DNA of 64,000 nucleotides from Tupaia tana (GCA_026018925.1 JAKSZU010000016.1:744001-808000), one strand, 5' to 3'; shown: positions 8,133 through 19,137, numbered from the stretch's first letter. The notes: generated from the sequence alone by a model not told the origin. Translations and numbers: made by a program.

Positions 8133-10220
8133 ATGTCTGCATATGCTCCTACCTGTGCGTGTGGCATAAATCTGCTCGTCCCTGTGCCACGTCTGCTCGT
8201 GGGGTGTGACCGCCACGCGCGTGTGTGGAGGCTGGGGGATAGCCAGGTGGGTGTGCATGTCAGCCGGGGTGGGCTGTGGGGCCGCCAGCTGAGCCCTGCC
8301 CCAGCGCTCCTGGGCTGCTCCCAGGGCAAGAAGAGGGACGAGGGCGTGAGCACACTCCGGTCTGCCCGTCTGCCTGCTGTCTCAGACCCAGGGCCTGTCC
8401 GCAGCCTTCACAGCCCGGCCCTGCTGAGGAGCTGCTCCCTGAAAGGTGAGGAAGGGCTCTGCCCCCGAGCCCCTGCGGCTGGGGTGGGCCCAGGGTTGCT
8501 GGGCAGTGGGGAGCAGGGGGAGCTGAGCCCCAGGCAGCCCGGGCTTCTGGCTGTAATGTCCTTCATTGTCACCCTCAAAGCCGTTTCTCCATCTGGGAGA
8601 GGCTGGATCCAACCGCTCTTAGACTCTGGAGAAGCGATTTCTGCAGGACTCCACTCAAGGCCACGCCCCTTGGCCCACTCCCATTTTCCTCGGACTCGGA
8701 TTCTCTGCTTTGGCCAGCCACTTCTGCTCGGTGTCCCCTGGAACGAGCAGGAGTCTGGACTTGCAGTTCCTCTGCCCTGGAACATGCCTCTCCACCACCA
8801 CCCCACCTCCAAACACCACGGCAGTCCCTCTCCTCCCAGAAGCCTTCCCTGACCACCTAGCTGAATGCTCACTCTCCCAGTTCTTGTTTTCTTTAAGTTG
8901 ATTTCGTCCATGAAAGAGAGACAGGTACCCAATGGAGTGCTCATGCCGGTATTAGTCAGCTCGGGTCACGGGCACACCTACACGCCCAGCGTGTGCAGGG
9001 GGACCCCAGGACACGGGCCCAGGGCCCTCAAACGTGGGCGCAGTTGTTTCTGCTACACCACCACCGGCCCCTCTCCTGTTCTTGCCCACACTGCTCACCC
9101 CACTGACCAGCTGTGGCTCGCCTCTGGGATTAGCTCTCTCCATGTGAGCGCTCTCCTCGGCAGTCAGGGACCCAGGGCCCCCAGCCGACCCTGTTCTCAC
9201 GTAGAGCAGCCCTCTCACCACACAGGGCCCGCGGGCAACCTGCAGCCTCTAACTTAAACTAAGGAGCACTCAGTTAAGAGTTTATTTTCTTATTGTGGGA
9301 CCTCAGGAAGACTAGAAGTCTTCGTTTCCTGAGTTTATTACTCAAAGCACTAACCCTGCCTGGTAATCCTCCAGAAAATCATTTATAGGGCCGGTTTTTG
9401 TTTGCTCTTTTGGTCTGAAAAGTCACCTCTAGGAATGGATTTATTGATTTGGGGCCCAAGACCCTGGGTTCTGCCCTTAATTACCCATAATGCTGAATGC
9501 CAGAGGCCGACAGGCTGGGCTGGGGGTGGAGCTGCCTTGACCGTCTCCCACCAGTTTCCTGGTTTTTCTCCGTGAGTACCTCTCAGGGCTCGGCCTGGGT
9601 AACGACAGCAGGCGTGCTGAGAGAACTCTCGTCTCGCACACAGTGGGCAGCTAGAGCTCCCCAGGGAGGTTTCTGATGCCAGAAATGCAGGCTGCCTCTC
9701 AGCCAGCCAAGACTACTGCTTAGGGATCTGAACCAGAAATCCTTCGGGGATACGGAGGCATGAGCAACTCCAAGTCTGCCAGGGACGTAGCTCTCCATTT
9801 GGACAGTGATGTTGAAGGCTGTGGGGTAGCAGCAGGACTCTCCCCCTTGAGAGCTGCCATTTATTCCAGCCAGTCACGGGCCAGGCTGGAGGTAATGAGG
9901 TTTCTGGCAGTCCAGGAGAGGAAGCCCTGCCCGCGAGGAGCCCTTGCCAAAGGACCAGCGTCCGCAGCCTCTGCCCTATCTGCCTGGTTCCCAGCCCTGC
10001 TTGAGATTGCCTTGGCGTCACACTGGCCTGGCTGTCTAAAGGCCGCTCTGCAGGGCAGTGCCCTGTTGTGACCCCTCCGGCCAGCCCTACATTCTGCTCT
10101 CTGCACGGCCCCTTCCCATCCAGCCCCTGCCTGCCTGAGCAGAACACGGGGTAGAAGGCACCAGGAGTATCAGTGCTGTCCACTCAGTACTTCTAACAGT
10201 TCCGGCCAAAACTGGCATTG
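8133..10220. other. SINE-free GC-rich unique block
   Basis: Just over 2 kb without any member of the local SINE families, in a window averaging about one SINE per kb. Several long open frames on both strands (for example minus 8408-8944) overlap one another, look like GC-rich chance frames and carry no recognised domain. Confidence 0.5.
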
Positions 10221-10221
10221 G

Positions 10222-10482
10222 AGGGCCAATAAATGGCACAGTGGTTAAGGTGCTGGACTCCCACATGGTCAACTGTGGTTCAAGTCCTGAACCTGGTGGC
10301 TTGAAAATCATGCCAGGCGTGTGTGCATGCATGCCCAAAATCCCAGGAGGGGACTGAAGGAGAAGGGATTGTGGCATGGCTACCTCCCCGGAGGGTGATT
10401 TCTCACTTTCTGTCTCTCCATCTCTCTCGTCTCTGCAAGCACATGGTCCCTATAGTAAAAACTTAACAACAACAACAAAGAA
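10222..10482 (+). mobile_element. SINE-A
   Basis: Head GAGGGCCAATAAATGGCAC, B-box-like GGTTCAAGTCCTGAAC, middle GGAGAAGGGATTGTGG and end CCCTATAGTAAAAAC with an (AAC)n tail. Confidence 0.9.
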
Positions 10483-10524
10483 CAAACTGATGAACTGTAT
10501 TTTAACTGAAATAAAGAGCAGTTG

Positions 10525-10725
10525 CTAATAGTCCTTCCCATGCTTGTGGCGCTTTTCTAGTTTGCAGAGTTTTCACACGATTGTCACTTGACCCTCACAT
10601 GCTCCTGCGAGTAAGCAGACACCAATATTCCTACTCCCCTTTGGCAGATCAGGAAGCCCATGGGTTTGTTCCAGGTCATGCCATTAATAAATGACGCTCC
10701 CGGAATGCAGATTCAGGTCTTCTTG
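10525..10725 (-). mobile_element. MIR SINE remnant, minus strand
   Basis: The order ACTTGACCCTCACATGCTCC, TTGGCAGATCAGGAAGCCCA, GGTTTGTTCCAGGTCATGCC and ATTCAGGTCTTC follows reverse-complement MIR ('cctcac...cagatgaggaaactgaggc...ggtcac'). Confidence 0.7.
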
Positions 10726-12280
10726 TCCTGCGTCTACAGACATTTCGTAGGATTCTTGGTGTTCCTTTATCCAGACTCTTCCTGTGCCCTGGACCTGGAC
10801 CAGGTCAGGAAGGGAAGAGCCCAGTGCGCGGTCTGACCCTGGAAGCTCCAGTCCAGCCTCGCCTGGATTTGGTCTCTCGGCAGATTCGCCTGCGTCTGTG
10901 GATGAGTGCTGGCCATTTCCAGTATGCAGGCTCGTCATGTCCAGGTGGGGAGGTACTGGCTTGCTCGCTTACTGCATCGAGCCAGAGCCTCTGCCAGCCC
11001 TCAGCCCACGGGGCCTCCTGCAACAGCGCACATGCACTGGGAGGGGCATTGGACAACCTCAGACAGTGCGTCTGGTGCCAGTGACGTGGCCGGGTTAGAA
11101 TGAAGGAAAGGAGTGACTCCTGGCTGTGTGGGAAACCGCATAAAGGAGGAGGTTCCCAGGGCACGCCCTCTGCTTCTGCCCATCTCTGGGCTCAGCTGTA
11201 TCCAGCAGGAACAGAAGAGACGCCACGCACAGACCTGCCCCACTTCCTCCCTGGCCTGGACAAAGCCAGAGGCAGGGCTTGGTCCCAGCCCCTTCTCCCC
11301 TCACAGACGTCATCGTCACAGCGCTCCCATCTGGCGTCTACTGCAGGTCCTGGGTGAGGAGCGACTTCTGCAGCACGGGGCCCTCCAGCAGCAGGCCGGG
11401 CCTCCTGGTTCTGCAGTACCACGGGGGAGTTCCCATCATCCCAGGATGGGGTGGGTGGGGAAGTGCTGAGAAAGTCTCAAAGCAGAATGTATTAACATTC
11501 ACAATGATTTAAAAATAAATATATACCATCTGGTATTTTGGGGACAATGAAGAGGGGCTGGGTTTGGGGAGGAAGATTGCTAAGTGGTGCTAAACAGGCC
11601 GTACCCACTGCAGACAGACGTGAGTCACGATGAGGCGCTCGGGCTCGTCTTTCATTCCGAAGCTCTGAGCCGAGCAGACCTGGGAGCAGCGCTGGACGGT
11701 GGCCAGGCCAGGACACTGGGTGCGGGGGAGCACGCGGGGCGGCTTCTCGGCTCGCCTCCAGGAGCAGGGGAGAGTGGGGACCCGTACCACCTGGTGTCTT
11801 GCCATGGGGAAGACAGAATGCCCTGGACTTTGCTCCAAGTTGGTTGGTTAAGTACACATTGAAGGGAGACAACCTGCCCAGAGACAGAAGGATGGGAGCA
11901 CCAAATCTGGAGCTGTAGCGTGAAGCGAGTACATCCACGTGCAGCATCCAGACTGGTGCTTGTGTTCTATGTAAATGGAATACGTTGTTGGGGACTGCCG
12001 GGTCCGATGGAGAGCCCAGGGCAAAGAAAGCCAGCGTCCCAGAGCAGACAAGGTCACTAATGACCTGCAGCACAAATGCGTTAAGACAGAACCTGTTCTG
12101 CAGACGTGCAGATGGACGACAGACGCAATCGCCGTAGCGCAGACGTACTGCAGACCAAATTCCAGCCCACAGTAAGCCCGCTATCTCATACCGTTTCAGA
12201 CTCTGACTCGCACCTGCCTGGGACACTCAGGCCACCAGCCCTTGAGAAAATGTAAGGGAGAACCATTTCCCATCCCACAT
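10726..12280. other. SINE-free unique block
   Basis: GC-rich unique sequence. The longest frame (minus 11492-12226, 244 codons) has no recognised domain or splice context and overlaps frames on the other strand, so it is not called as a gene. Confidence 0.4.
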
Positions 12281-12284
12281 TTAG

Positions 12285-12440
12285 GAAAGTGACCTCATTC
12301 AAAACACACTGAGCACCTACTCTGGTATAAAACAGTCTGAAATGTGCTATTGGGCTTAGAATGAAGTAAAAGAGGTGGTCCTGTCATTAAGAATCTGATA
12401 ACCCCACTGGGGAGCCAAGGTTGACTCTAATTCAGATGAA
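12285..12440 (-). mobile_element. L2 LINE fragment
   Basis: ACTGAGCACCTACTCTGGTA resembles the L2 stretch 'attgagcacctactatgtgcc'. It is followed by degraded sequence ending AACCCCACTGGGGAG. Orientation is from memory. Confidence 0.55.
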
Positions 12441-13255
12441 AGTGCGGTCTTCCTCTTCTTGAACAAGAATCTATCATGTCACCCATTTCCCTGTCCGCCC
12501 AGACTTTAGAAACTTAGTTTTAAATTTAGAGCCTAAACACTGCAGCAACTCACTTTTCCTCAGGGGTCCTGGATTCCAGTTTTCATTACAGTCGTTTGTG
12601 TTGTAAAATTACGTATGCTATTGTGATATCACAAACCATTCTGAAGTCCTTGGGGAATCAGAAGGTCGAAGACTAACACGGACGGGACGAAATCGCAACA
12701 CAAGAAAATGACCAGTGCAATCTGGCAGAATCTTTGAGGCGAGGGGACACAGAGCGCTGGAGCCACCTGCTCTCTGGATGTAGCACTCCTCTGGGAAGCT
12801 CCAGGTGCCCGACACACTTCCAGATTGTTCCATTGTGCGTCAGCAATGTTGGACCATTTTTAGACTGGACAGAAGTCCACCTCCCATTAACCCTCCTCTC
12901 CTGAGCCTGCTTCTGGCCCATGGAGTGACGCAGGACCGGCCACGTGCCTCTTCATTTGACAGCCCTTCAGCTATCTGCGGCCAGTGACCATGCCCTTCCG
13001 AAGTCTGCAGGAACCAGCCCCCCGCCACGCAGGGCTCAGGCCCCTCTCCGACCTCTGTGGGTGGACTCCAGTTTCTCAGGGTCCCTCATGAAACCTCATG
13101 CCCTGTGCCACAGGCGGTGGTACAAACGTGACCTGACCAGCACCACGCACCTCAGGCCCGTTCCGGGGACATCAGGTGGCCTCTGAGCTGTGTTGGCTGT
13201 TCTAGCAGTTTGCCTGACATGATGGGTTAAAACCGGTACACTTGTTGCCTTCAGA
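12441..13255. other. Unique sequence, nothing recognised
   Basis: No SINE, exon or RNA gene recognised. Confidence 0.4.
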
Positions 13256-13257
13256 CA

Positions 13258-13400
13258 ACAAGCTTACTAATGAGACGCAGTGTGACCTTGAACTAGTCTT
13301 TTAACCTCTGTAGGCCTCGGCTTCTTCATCTATAAAGTGAGGAGGCAGGGAGTGACCTCCGAGTTCCCAAGGAATTTCAGTATAGCTTATATAAATCCAA
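13258..13400 (+). mobile_element. MIR SINE remnant
   Basis: GTGACCTTGAACTAGTCTTT, then AACCTCTGTAGGCCTCGGCT and TCATCTATAAAGTGAGGAGG, follows the MIR core closely. Confidence 0.8.
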
Positions 13401-13591
13401 ATGGGCTAGCTGGTAAGAGACTGGGAAGGGGGAGAAAACAGATTCTCCCTTTCACCCATGGCAGAAATTAGTCAAGTAAATGTTCTGTGTTCAAATACAG
13501 AATGTCAGCTTTAAAGCTCAGGCATTCTCTTAAGGAAATAAACTCTGAAAATAGCATAGTACGTACCTTCATTTTAACTAGACATTCAGAG

Positions 13592-14040
13592 TTGGCCCAT
13601 GGCCTAATAGTTCAAAAAAGCTGGGTTCCACAACCAGCAGTTGGCATAATGGCTATGTCGCTGGATTCCCACATAGTCGACCACAGTTCAAGTCCTAGAC
13701 CCGGTGGCTTAAACTCACGCCAGGCGCGTGTGCGTGCATGCCCAAGATCCCAGGAGGAAAATGGAGGAGAAGGGATTGTGGTGTGGCCATCCCCCCTGGG
13801 GGTGATTTCTTACTTTCTGTCTCTGTCTTTCTGGCGAGCACATGTACCCTCTCCAAAACAAAACAAAGCTGGGTTCCATATAGTTGACAGCAGTTCAAAT
13901 CCTGGCTCCAGCAGCTTGGAAACACACAAGGCTTGTATATTTCTCCATTTCAACAGGGTGTTGACCATGTCCCATTGGGGTGCTTTGTCTCTCTTTGGTG
14001 AGTGCACATGTACCCCAGCAAAATTAAAATTAAAAAATTA
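13592..14040 (+). mobile_element. Old SINE-A split by a younger SINE-A
   Basis: The head GGCCCATGGCCTAATAGTTC lies before 13630. Its continuation ATATAGTTGACAGCAGTTC resumes at 13878, with the element ending near GCAAAATTAAAATT at 14030. The gap is filled by the next entry. Confidence 0.85.
13631..13866 (+). mobile_element. SINE-A nested in an older SINE-A
   Basis: Full-length copy (CAACCAGCAGTTGGCATAAT ... ACCCTCTCCAAAACAAAAC). It is bounded by a 12-bp direct repeat AGCTGGGTTCCA (13619-13630 and 13867-13878), which is duplicated sequence of the host SINE. Confidence 0.93.
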
Positions 14041-14047
14041 GACATTT

Positions 14048-14319
14048 GGGCCAGCCTGTGGCATCGTGGATGAGCAGCTGGATCCTACATGGCCAGCTGC
14101 GCAGTTCGTGTCCTGTACGCTGCAGCTTGAGAGGCAGGCCAGGTGCGTGTGACTGCGTGCCCAGATCCCCAAGGGAGGGGGATGTGGAGGAGAGGGGGTT
14201 GTGGTGTGGCTGTGCTCTATGGGTGGGGGGCTTTCTTGCCTTTCTTCTTACACTCTCTCTCTCTTTTACAAGTACACATGCCTTCTGGCCAAAAAAAGAA
14301 AAAGAAAGAAAAGAAAAGT
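14048..14319 (+). mobile_element. SINE-A
   Basis: Head GGGCCAGCCTGTGGCATCG and end GCCTTCTGGCCAAAAAAAG. The flanks share TAGACATT. Confidence 0.85.
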
Positions 14320-14570
14320 AGACATTCAACTTTCACATAATTCTAGTCAGCAGAAGAGAAAAGCTGCAAAAATGTACAGGTATTCTGTCATTTCATTGCA
14401 ATAAATTTAGTTCCTAAATTCAGTATATTATCTAAAACTAATGAAATTAGTCTTACACTCTCTTTAATAAAATCAATGTGAAATACTATTTAATATTCAG
14501 AAATTTACTCAAGAGAATGTGTGAAACACCTATAGCCACATTGCATCCACGTCAGTCAAAGCCTTTGACC
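14320..14570. other. AT-rich unique sequence
   Basis: Possibly L1-derived, but no diagnostic motif was found. Confidence 0.35.
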
Positions 14571-14571
14571 C

Positions 14572-14810
14572 TTGGGCTGGGTCCACAGCCTAGCCGGTAA
14601 GGAGCCAGATCCCACGTGGCCAACCGCAGTTCAAATCCCAGGCTTGTTGGCTTGAGAAACATGCCGTGTGTGTGTGCATGCCTCAAATCCCAACAGAGTG
14701 GTGAGATGGGGGAGGCGGCACTGTGGTGTGACCATGCCCCGCAGTCTCTCTCTCCCCACCTCTCTCTAGACAGTGTGCACACTATCTGACAATTAAAGAA
14801 CAATTAAAAT
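14572..14810 (+). mobile_element. SINE-A, diverged
   Basis: Head TTGGGCTGGGTCCACAGCC, middle GTGTGTGTGCATGCCTC, and an end with an AATTAAAGAACAATTAAAA tail. Confidence 0.75.
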
Positions 14811-14950
14811 CTTCAGTACTTCAGTCAAGGGAAAAAACTTTTGGCCCGATCTCATCTTAGAAGCTACTAGAAAATTGTCAACAGAAGTATAATAGATCCC
14901 CTCTTCTGTCACACTTAGCTTTTTCAGTGGAGCCCTTCAAAGGCTTGCAG

Positions 14951-15120
14951 GGGTCTGGCAGGTGGCATGGTGGTTAAGGGCTCTGGACGCCCACATGGCT
15001 GACTGTGGTTCGAGTTCTGGACCTGGTGGCTTGCTTTCTCACTTTCTCCCCCCCACCCCCAGGTCAAATTAAAATAAATAAATGAAATAAATAAAGATAA
15101 ATATTTTTTTTTTAAAAAAA
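14951..15120 (+). mobile_element. SINE-B
   Basis: GGGTCTGGCAGGTGGCATGG head, TTGCTTTCTCACTTTCTCC, then GTCAAATTAAAATAAATAAA. The flanks AGGCTTGCAG and AGGCTTACAG form a 10-bp duplication with one change. Confidence 0.9.
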
Positions 15121-15136
15121 GAGGCTTACAGATAGG

Positions 15137-15387
15137 GCCCGCCAAGTGGCAAGGCAGTTAAGACAGATGGATCCTACATGGCTGACCAGGTGGCTCAGAC
15201 CCAGACCCATACCTGAAAAACATGCCAGGCTTGAGTCTGTACATGCCCAAAATCCTGAGAGGAGAATGGAGGAGAAAGGATTGTGTGGCCACTCCCCCAG
15301 GAGGGATCTCTCACTTTGTCTCTCTCTGATGAGCTCATGAGCCCTATAGCAAGTTAAAAAAAGAAAAAGAAAGGAAAAGAAAAAAAT
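15137..15387 (+). mobile_element. SINE-A
   Basis: Contains GTACATGCCCAAAATCCTG, GGAGAATGGAGGAGAAAGG and GAGCCCTATAGCAAG, with an AAAGAAAAAG tail. Confidence 0.88.
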
Positions 15388-15558
15388 GGGAAATAACTCA
15401 AATATGACTATCATAACTCATAATAATTCAATAAAATTTTGATACATTCATATGATGAAATATTGTATAACATTTAAGATGCTTTAAAGAATCCTCAAAG
15501 GAGAAGAAATTTTTCAGATATTTTAGGAAAGGGAGCAGGATACAATTACATATATGAA
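15388..15558 (+). mobile_element. L1M fragment
   Basis: ATAAAATTTTGATACATTCA followed by TATGATGAAATATTGTATAAC resembles the L1 ORF2 end ('tggtacatccatacaatggaatattatac'). Diverged. Confidence 0.55.
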
Positions 15559-15662
15559 AGGTTTTCAAAACATGAAAAACGTGTATCATAAAAAAGTATG
15601 CATACATTTTAATCTTTTTTGCATCAAAATAAATTTGTACTTTAATCCCACTTTTCACAAAA
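15559..15662 (+). mobile_element. Mariner-like MITE, second locus
   Basis: Same family as the pair at 7.9-8.1 kb: AAGTATGCATACATTTTAAT, GCATCAAAATAAATTTGTAC and TTTAATCCCACTTTTCAC. Terminal repeats are eroded. Confidence 0.65.
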
Positions 15663-16248
15663 ATGTGTGCGTGTACTAGTAAATATGCCTTCATTTCAAC
15701 TCGCTGTAAAGAGAAAGAAAGCGAGGAGAGACTGAAGGGAAGTGCGACTCGTAAGGGCTTGCCCTGGCTGATAGGTGCTTTTCATTCCTTTATGTCTGTA
15801 TATTTTCAACTTTTCCAGAATAAACACTTTATTTCCTTTTAAAACAGGGGAAAGAGAGACAATCAGTAACCGGGAGCCGGGAGGAATTATCAGAAGTTCC
15901 GGACACCGGGAAGTTCTGAGCAGCCGATCAGGCCTCGGCCGGCCGTCGGCGTCGGCGGGAGCTCGGGCTTCACCCCTCGCCAGCTCCGTAACTCACAGGA
16001 GCAACCTCCCCTTAGTCTGCGTGCTCTGGGTTTTAACCCGAAGCAGTGATGTAAAATCTTACAGGCCAAAGGAGGAGTAAATGGCATGACTCCTAAGAAG
16101 CCCAGGCGCATCGCGGCGTTGGAGCTGGGCAGAAAGGTGTCCCCTCCCCTGCCCCCGAGGCTGGAGCCGAACCCTGCAGGTGGCAGAGGCCGAGGCGCTG
16201 AGTGCAGGGCGGTCCGGGAGGAGACCCGGTGCTGCGGCGCCTGCTCAC

Positions 16249-16404
16249 AGGGGTGGCCGCGGGGATGGCAGGGACCCCGCCGCTGAGGGTGGTGATGCGG
16301 TCCAGGAAAGTCTGCAAGGAGCGCGCCTTCTCCGAGTCGGCCGCGAGGGTGGACTTCAGGTGGACTCCATCTGGCCGAGGACCCTCGGAGACCAAGCCAC
16401 CCGA
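16249..16404 (-). CDS. Possible coding exon, unrecognised product
   Basis: On the minus strand an open frame reads HLKSTLAADSEKARSLQTF, then LDRITTLSGGVPAIPAATP, and meets a donor-like CCCCT|GTGAGC in phase 0 at 16249/16248. The residue mix (charged helix, then Pro/Ala-rich) looks more protein-like than neighbouring frames, but the overlapping plus frame also has high third-position GC. No acceptor or start is certain. The upstream boundary given is arbitrary, at the end of the most protein-like part. Confidence 0.2.
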
Positions 16405-17054
16405 GGCTCCCTCGCGCTGCCATGCCACCACTGCCGTTAGCAGGCGCTGGCCCACCCGCCCTGTCACTGTCCTGGGCAGAGTTCGGCGTGGGCAGCAGGG
16501 GTGGCTGGGCGAGGGCGAGGGCTCAGCCCTGGACGTGCCCCGCGGGGCGCGGCGTGCCCGAGCCCCCTCGAGGCCTCTGCAGCCTGGCCCGAGAGCCCAG
16601 CGGGCCCTGCAGGGCGGGGGTCCGCGCCTCTGCGGGTGTGGCCGTGCGGCGTCACCTCGGCCGGTGTTTCGCTCGCGTCCTTCCCGATGCGCGGGGTCCC
16701 CACTCTCAGTCAGCGGCTTGCGCAGCCTCCAGCACTGGCTGCCCTCGGGGGCGCAGGGACCTGCACCCTGACGCCCTGCCGCAGGGGCGGCTCCGGGTGA
16801 GCCCAGCGCGGCCCGCCCGAGGCTTCGCGGGAGCCTCGGGGCGAGGGACCTCGGGGGAGCCGGCCTGCGTCTCCGAGGGCCGGCGGGGCTCGCTCGGCTT
16901 AGAGACCCAGAACAGCTTTCCGGGCGGTACCATTCGGGCCCCCCTTCTCCCAGCTCCGGGGCAGGTCTGCGGATGCCCAGGGGAGTCCAGCAGCCACCAG
17001 GGACCTGGTACCTTTCTCCAACGCCTCCCGCCGCCGCGGACCAGCCCGCTCCTG

Positions 17055-17068
17055 GTTACCACGGCAAC
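17055..17068. promoter_or_regulatory. RFX X-box (GTTACCACGGCAAC)
   Basis: A near-perfect inverted-repeat X-box of the form GTNRCC-(N)-RGYAAC, bound by RFX-family factors. It sits about 325 bp upstream of the donor ending the probable first exon. X-boxes of this quality in CpG promoters are typical of ciliary and centrosomal genes, but that function is inference. Confidence 0.7.
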
Positions 17069-17074
17069 CGCGCC

Positions 17075-17392
17075 AGCCCGCCGCCGGCTCCCGGCGCCAC
17101 TGCAGCCGCCGAGATGCAGCGCGGAGCGCCGCGGGCCAGCGCCGGGCCTGGCTCCCTCCTCGCGCCTGGACCTCGAGTCTGCAGACCCTGAGGCAGAACC
17201 CGGGCCAGGGACGAGGGGTGCAAGCGGTGCCCCTGGCCGCCGCCCGGGGCTCGGCTCCGACGGGATTCCGGCGGGAAGGCGGGGCGTGCGCCGCCAGGAT
17301 GTGCGCAGCCACGGCGGCACCTGTGCCCTGAGGACACGGCGAGAGCCCGGAGCCCGCCGCCCGCCACGGAGATGCCGGCCTAGCCCTGTCGG
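17075..17392 (+). other. Probable non-coding first exon (5' end uncertain)
   Basis: The CpG island ends in CCTGTCGG|GTGAGTACC, a consensus plus-strand donor at 17392/17393, followed by a switch to AT-rich intron-like sequence. The start is placed just downstream of the X-box without direct evidence. A frame is open across the exon but has no recognised protein. It could be a 5' UTR exon, an alternative promoter of the gene starting at 37 kb, or a lncRNA. Confidence 0.4.
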
Positions 17393-17860
17393 GTGAGTAC
17401 CGCCGCGACCTCCTTGGGATGGGCAAATGACAACGCTATGGTCTTGATCGATGTCTTTTTAAAAATCACATCTTTAATTTGCTTATGACTAAGAAGCACT
17501 TTCCTTTCTGGTATCTTTGGGTTTCTTGGAATGCTTTCATCTCCGCTTGATCCCAGCCCAGTATCCGTGTCCGATTAACGCCAACACCCGCCAGTGCGGA
17601 CCAGCCTCGCGAACGCTGGCACACCCGGGAGCCTGCGGGAGAAGCGGCGGGCCTGCTTCCCGGCCACTTGCATCCGATTCTCTTTATGTTCCTATCCCAC
17701 AATCAAAACGCCACCTCCCCGGGCAAACCAGCGTGTGCCAGATGTTAGAGGAACGCCAGGGTTCTCCGGCGAAGCCTTGTCTTTTCTGATGAGCTCGAGA
17801 AAGTGGGTCCATTAGCTCATGCAGGGGAACAATTGTTACACGAGGAGGGACACCTGCTTC

Positions 17861-17880
17861 GCGCCAGCAGAGGGCGCCAG
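17861..17880 (+). promoter_or_regulatory. CTCF motif, forward
   Basis: GCGCCAGCAGAGGGCGCCAG contains CCAGCAGAGGGCGC, a strong match to the CTCF core CCASYAGRKGGCRC, in forward orientation. Confidence 0.7.
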
Positions 17881-17895
17881 CGCTGCCTGCACACT

Positions 17896-17903
17896 TGTAA
17901 ACA
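17896..17903 (+). promoter_or_regulatory. Forkhead site TGTAAACA
   Basis: Perfect forkhead (FOX) octamer 16 bp after the CTCF motif. With the X-box at 17.06 kb this is the motif pair found in motile-cilium promoters (RFX plus FOXJ1). Octamers are common by chance. Confidence 0.35.
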
Positions 17904-18274
17904 GGCGCAGCCTGAAGCAGGCGCCGCCGCATCCGCGGTACTCCGGGCTGCAATGGACGCTAGTGCTCTCCTGGCATCTTCGACAAAGGATGGTTAAGGC
18001 AGTTCCTTCCTGGGAGCAAAGGAAACGGCCGATGCCTCGTGGAGGGCTGCATTTATTTTAGAGTAGAATGACTGATTTCACGGCAAAGGACTCTGTGCTG
18101 TCCAGTCTTCTCCTGGCCTGCCAACGCTTCTCTTCCCTCCTTTCCCCACCCCAGAAACCTGATCTAGCTCTGCCACTAACGAGTTAGAATTGTCATTGTT
18201 GTAAAGACGCAAGCGGAGGGTGAGGTCCCGGTAATGGAAAACGAATTGAAAGCGGAACTGCTGGGTCCTGCAGC

Positions 18275-18440
18275 ACAGGCTCAGCGGGTCTCACCCTTGG
18301 CGGCAGGTGGGAACACTAGGCAGCTTTAAAAATCCCCACACCTGGGCCCCATTCCTCGCGCCTCTGTTTCGGCGGGAAATAGCTGAAACAATGGAGTGTT
18401 CTAAAGCTCCCAGATGATGCTCATCAGCTAAGGTTGCAGC
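18275..18440 (+). mobile_element. MER5-like hAT (Charlie) fragment
   Basis: GGGTCTCACCCTTGGC, CACACCTGGGCCCCATTCC and CTCCCAGATGATGCTCATC match the order of MER5 elements ('ggttctcaa', 'ctgggccccacccc', 'tcccaggtgatgctgatg'). Confidence 0.75.
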
Positions 18441-18885
18441 GTTGTTCTAATCAAGCAGGATGGCATTTTCCCAGGTGAGCCTGGGAATAGCTGAGCCTCT
18501 TCCGTGGGCAAGGAACCTTGTCGGCCAAGGCACACAACTCATGAAGCCTAGAAGCTGCAGGCAGAGAGCTAGCAGGGTCTCGGCTGCTCTAAGAGGGTTA
18601 GGACCACGGTGATGTTTCTGGGGCGGGGGAGACACACTTCTAGGATGTTCTGATCTGTATTCCGGAGTAAGGGGGAAAGGAGATGCAGACCTACACTCAC
18701 CCACCTGCCCACCCATTGCAAGGGGAACGGCAGGTCAGGGAGAAAAGGAAAAGTTAGGGTGCAATGGTCACTCTAGAGAAGGAAGCAGTGATACTGAGAT
18801 GGGCTAGAAATTAGAAAGTGTCATCCTTCTCAGGCCTAAAACCCTTTGAAATGGCTTGAACCCCTCCTAAGCTTAAGGGAAATTA
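18441..18885. other. Unique sequence
   Basis: No repeat or exon recognised. Confidence 0.4.
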
Positions 18886-19137
18886 TTATTTTTTTTTTAG
18901 AGGTTTTTGCTATAGGGCGCGTGCGTTCACCAGAAAGACAGAGCGACAGAAAGCGAGAAATCACCCCCCAGGGAGGATGGCCACCCCACACTCCCTTCTC
19001 CTCCATCCTCCTCTTGGGATCCTGGTCACACATGCACACGCAACCGGCATGAGCTTAAGCCACCGGGACCGGGACTCTAACCATGGTCGACTACATGGGA
19101 GGCCAGCGACATAGCCATTACGCTAACTGCTGGTCCC
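18886..19137 (-). mobile_element. SINE-A, full length, minus
   Basis: T-run, then TTTGCTATAGGGCGCGTGCG, with the head GGGACCAGCAGTTAGCGTAA in minus orientation. The flanks share AAGGGAAATT. It belongs to the same subgroup as the young copies at 955 and 32.2 kb. Confidence 0.95.

Larger units (their letters stand above)
15890..17430. promoter_or_regulatory. CpG island 1
   Basis: About 1.5 kb very rich in G+C with frequent CpG, ending sharply at about 17.43 kb where AT-rich sequence begins. Such islands usually mark an active or formerly active promoter. It contains an X-box (17055-17068) and a consensus splice donor (17393). Open frames of up to 324 codons run through it on both strands, as expected from composition alone. 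Confidence 0.85.
17431..18270. other. Unique sequence after CpG island 1
   Basis: GC-rich part at 17580-17960 and unique sequence after it. No exon with paired splice sites was supported. Confidence 0.4.

Noticed and set aside
11492-12226. A 244-codon minus-strand frame as a gene
   Set aside because: No recognised domain, no splice or promoter context, and overlapping frames on the other strand. The length is possible by chance at this base composition.
16422-17396. A 324-codon plus-strand frame in CpG island 1
   Set aside because: Composition artefact. It runs through the X-box and the probable non-coding exon up to the donor.
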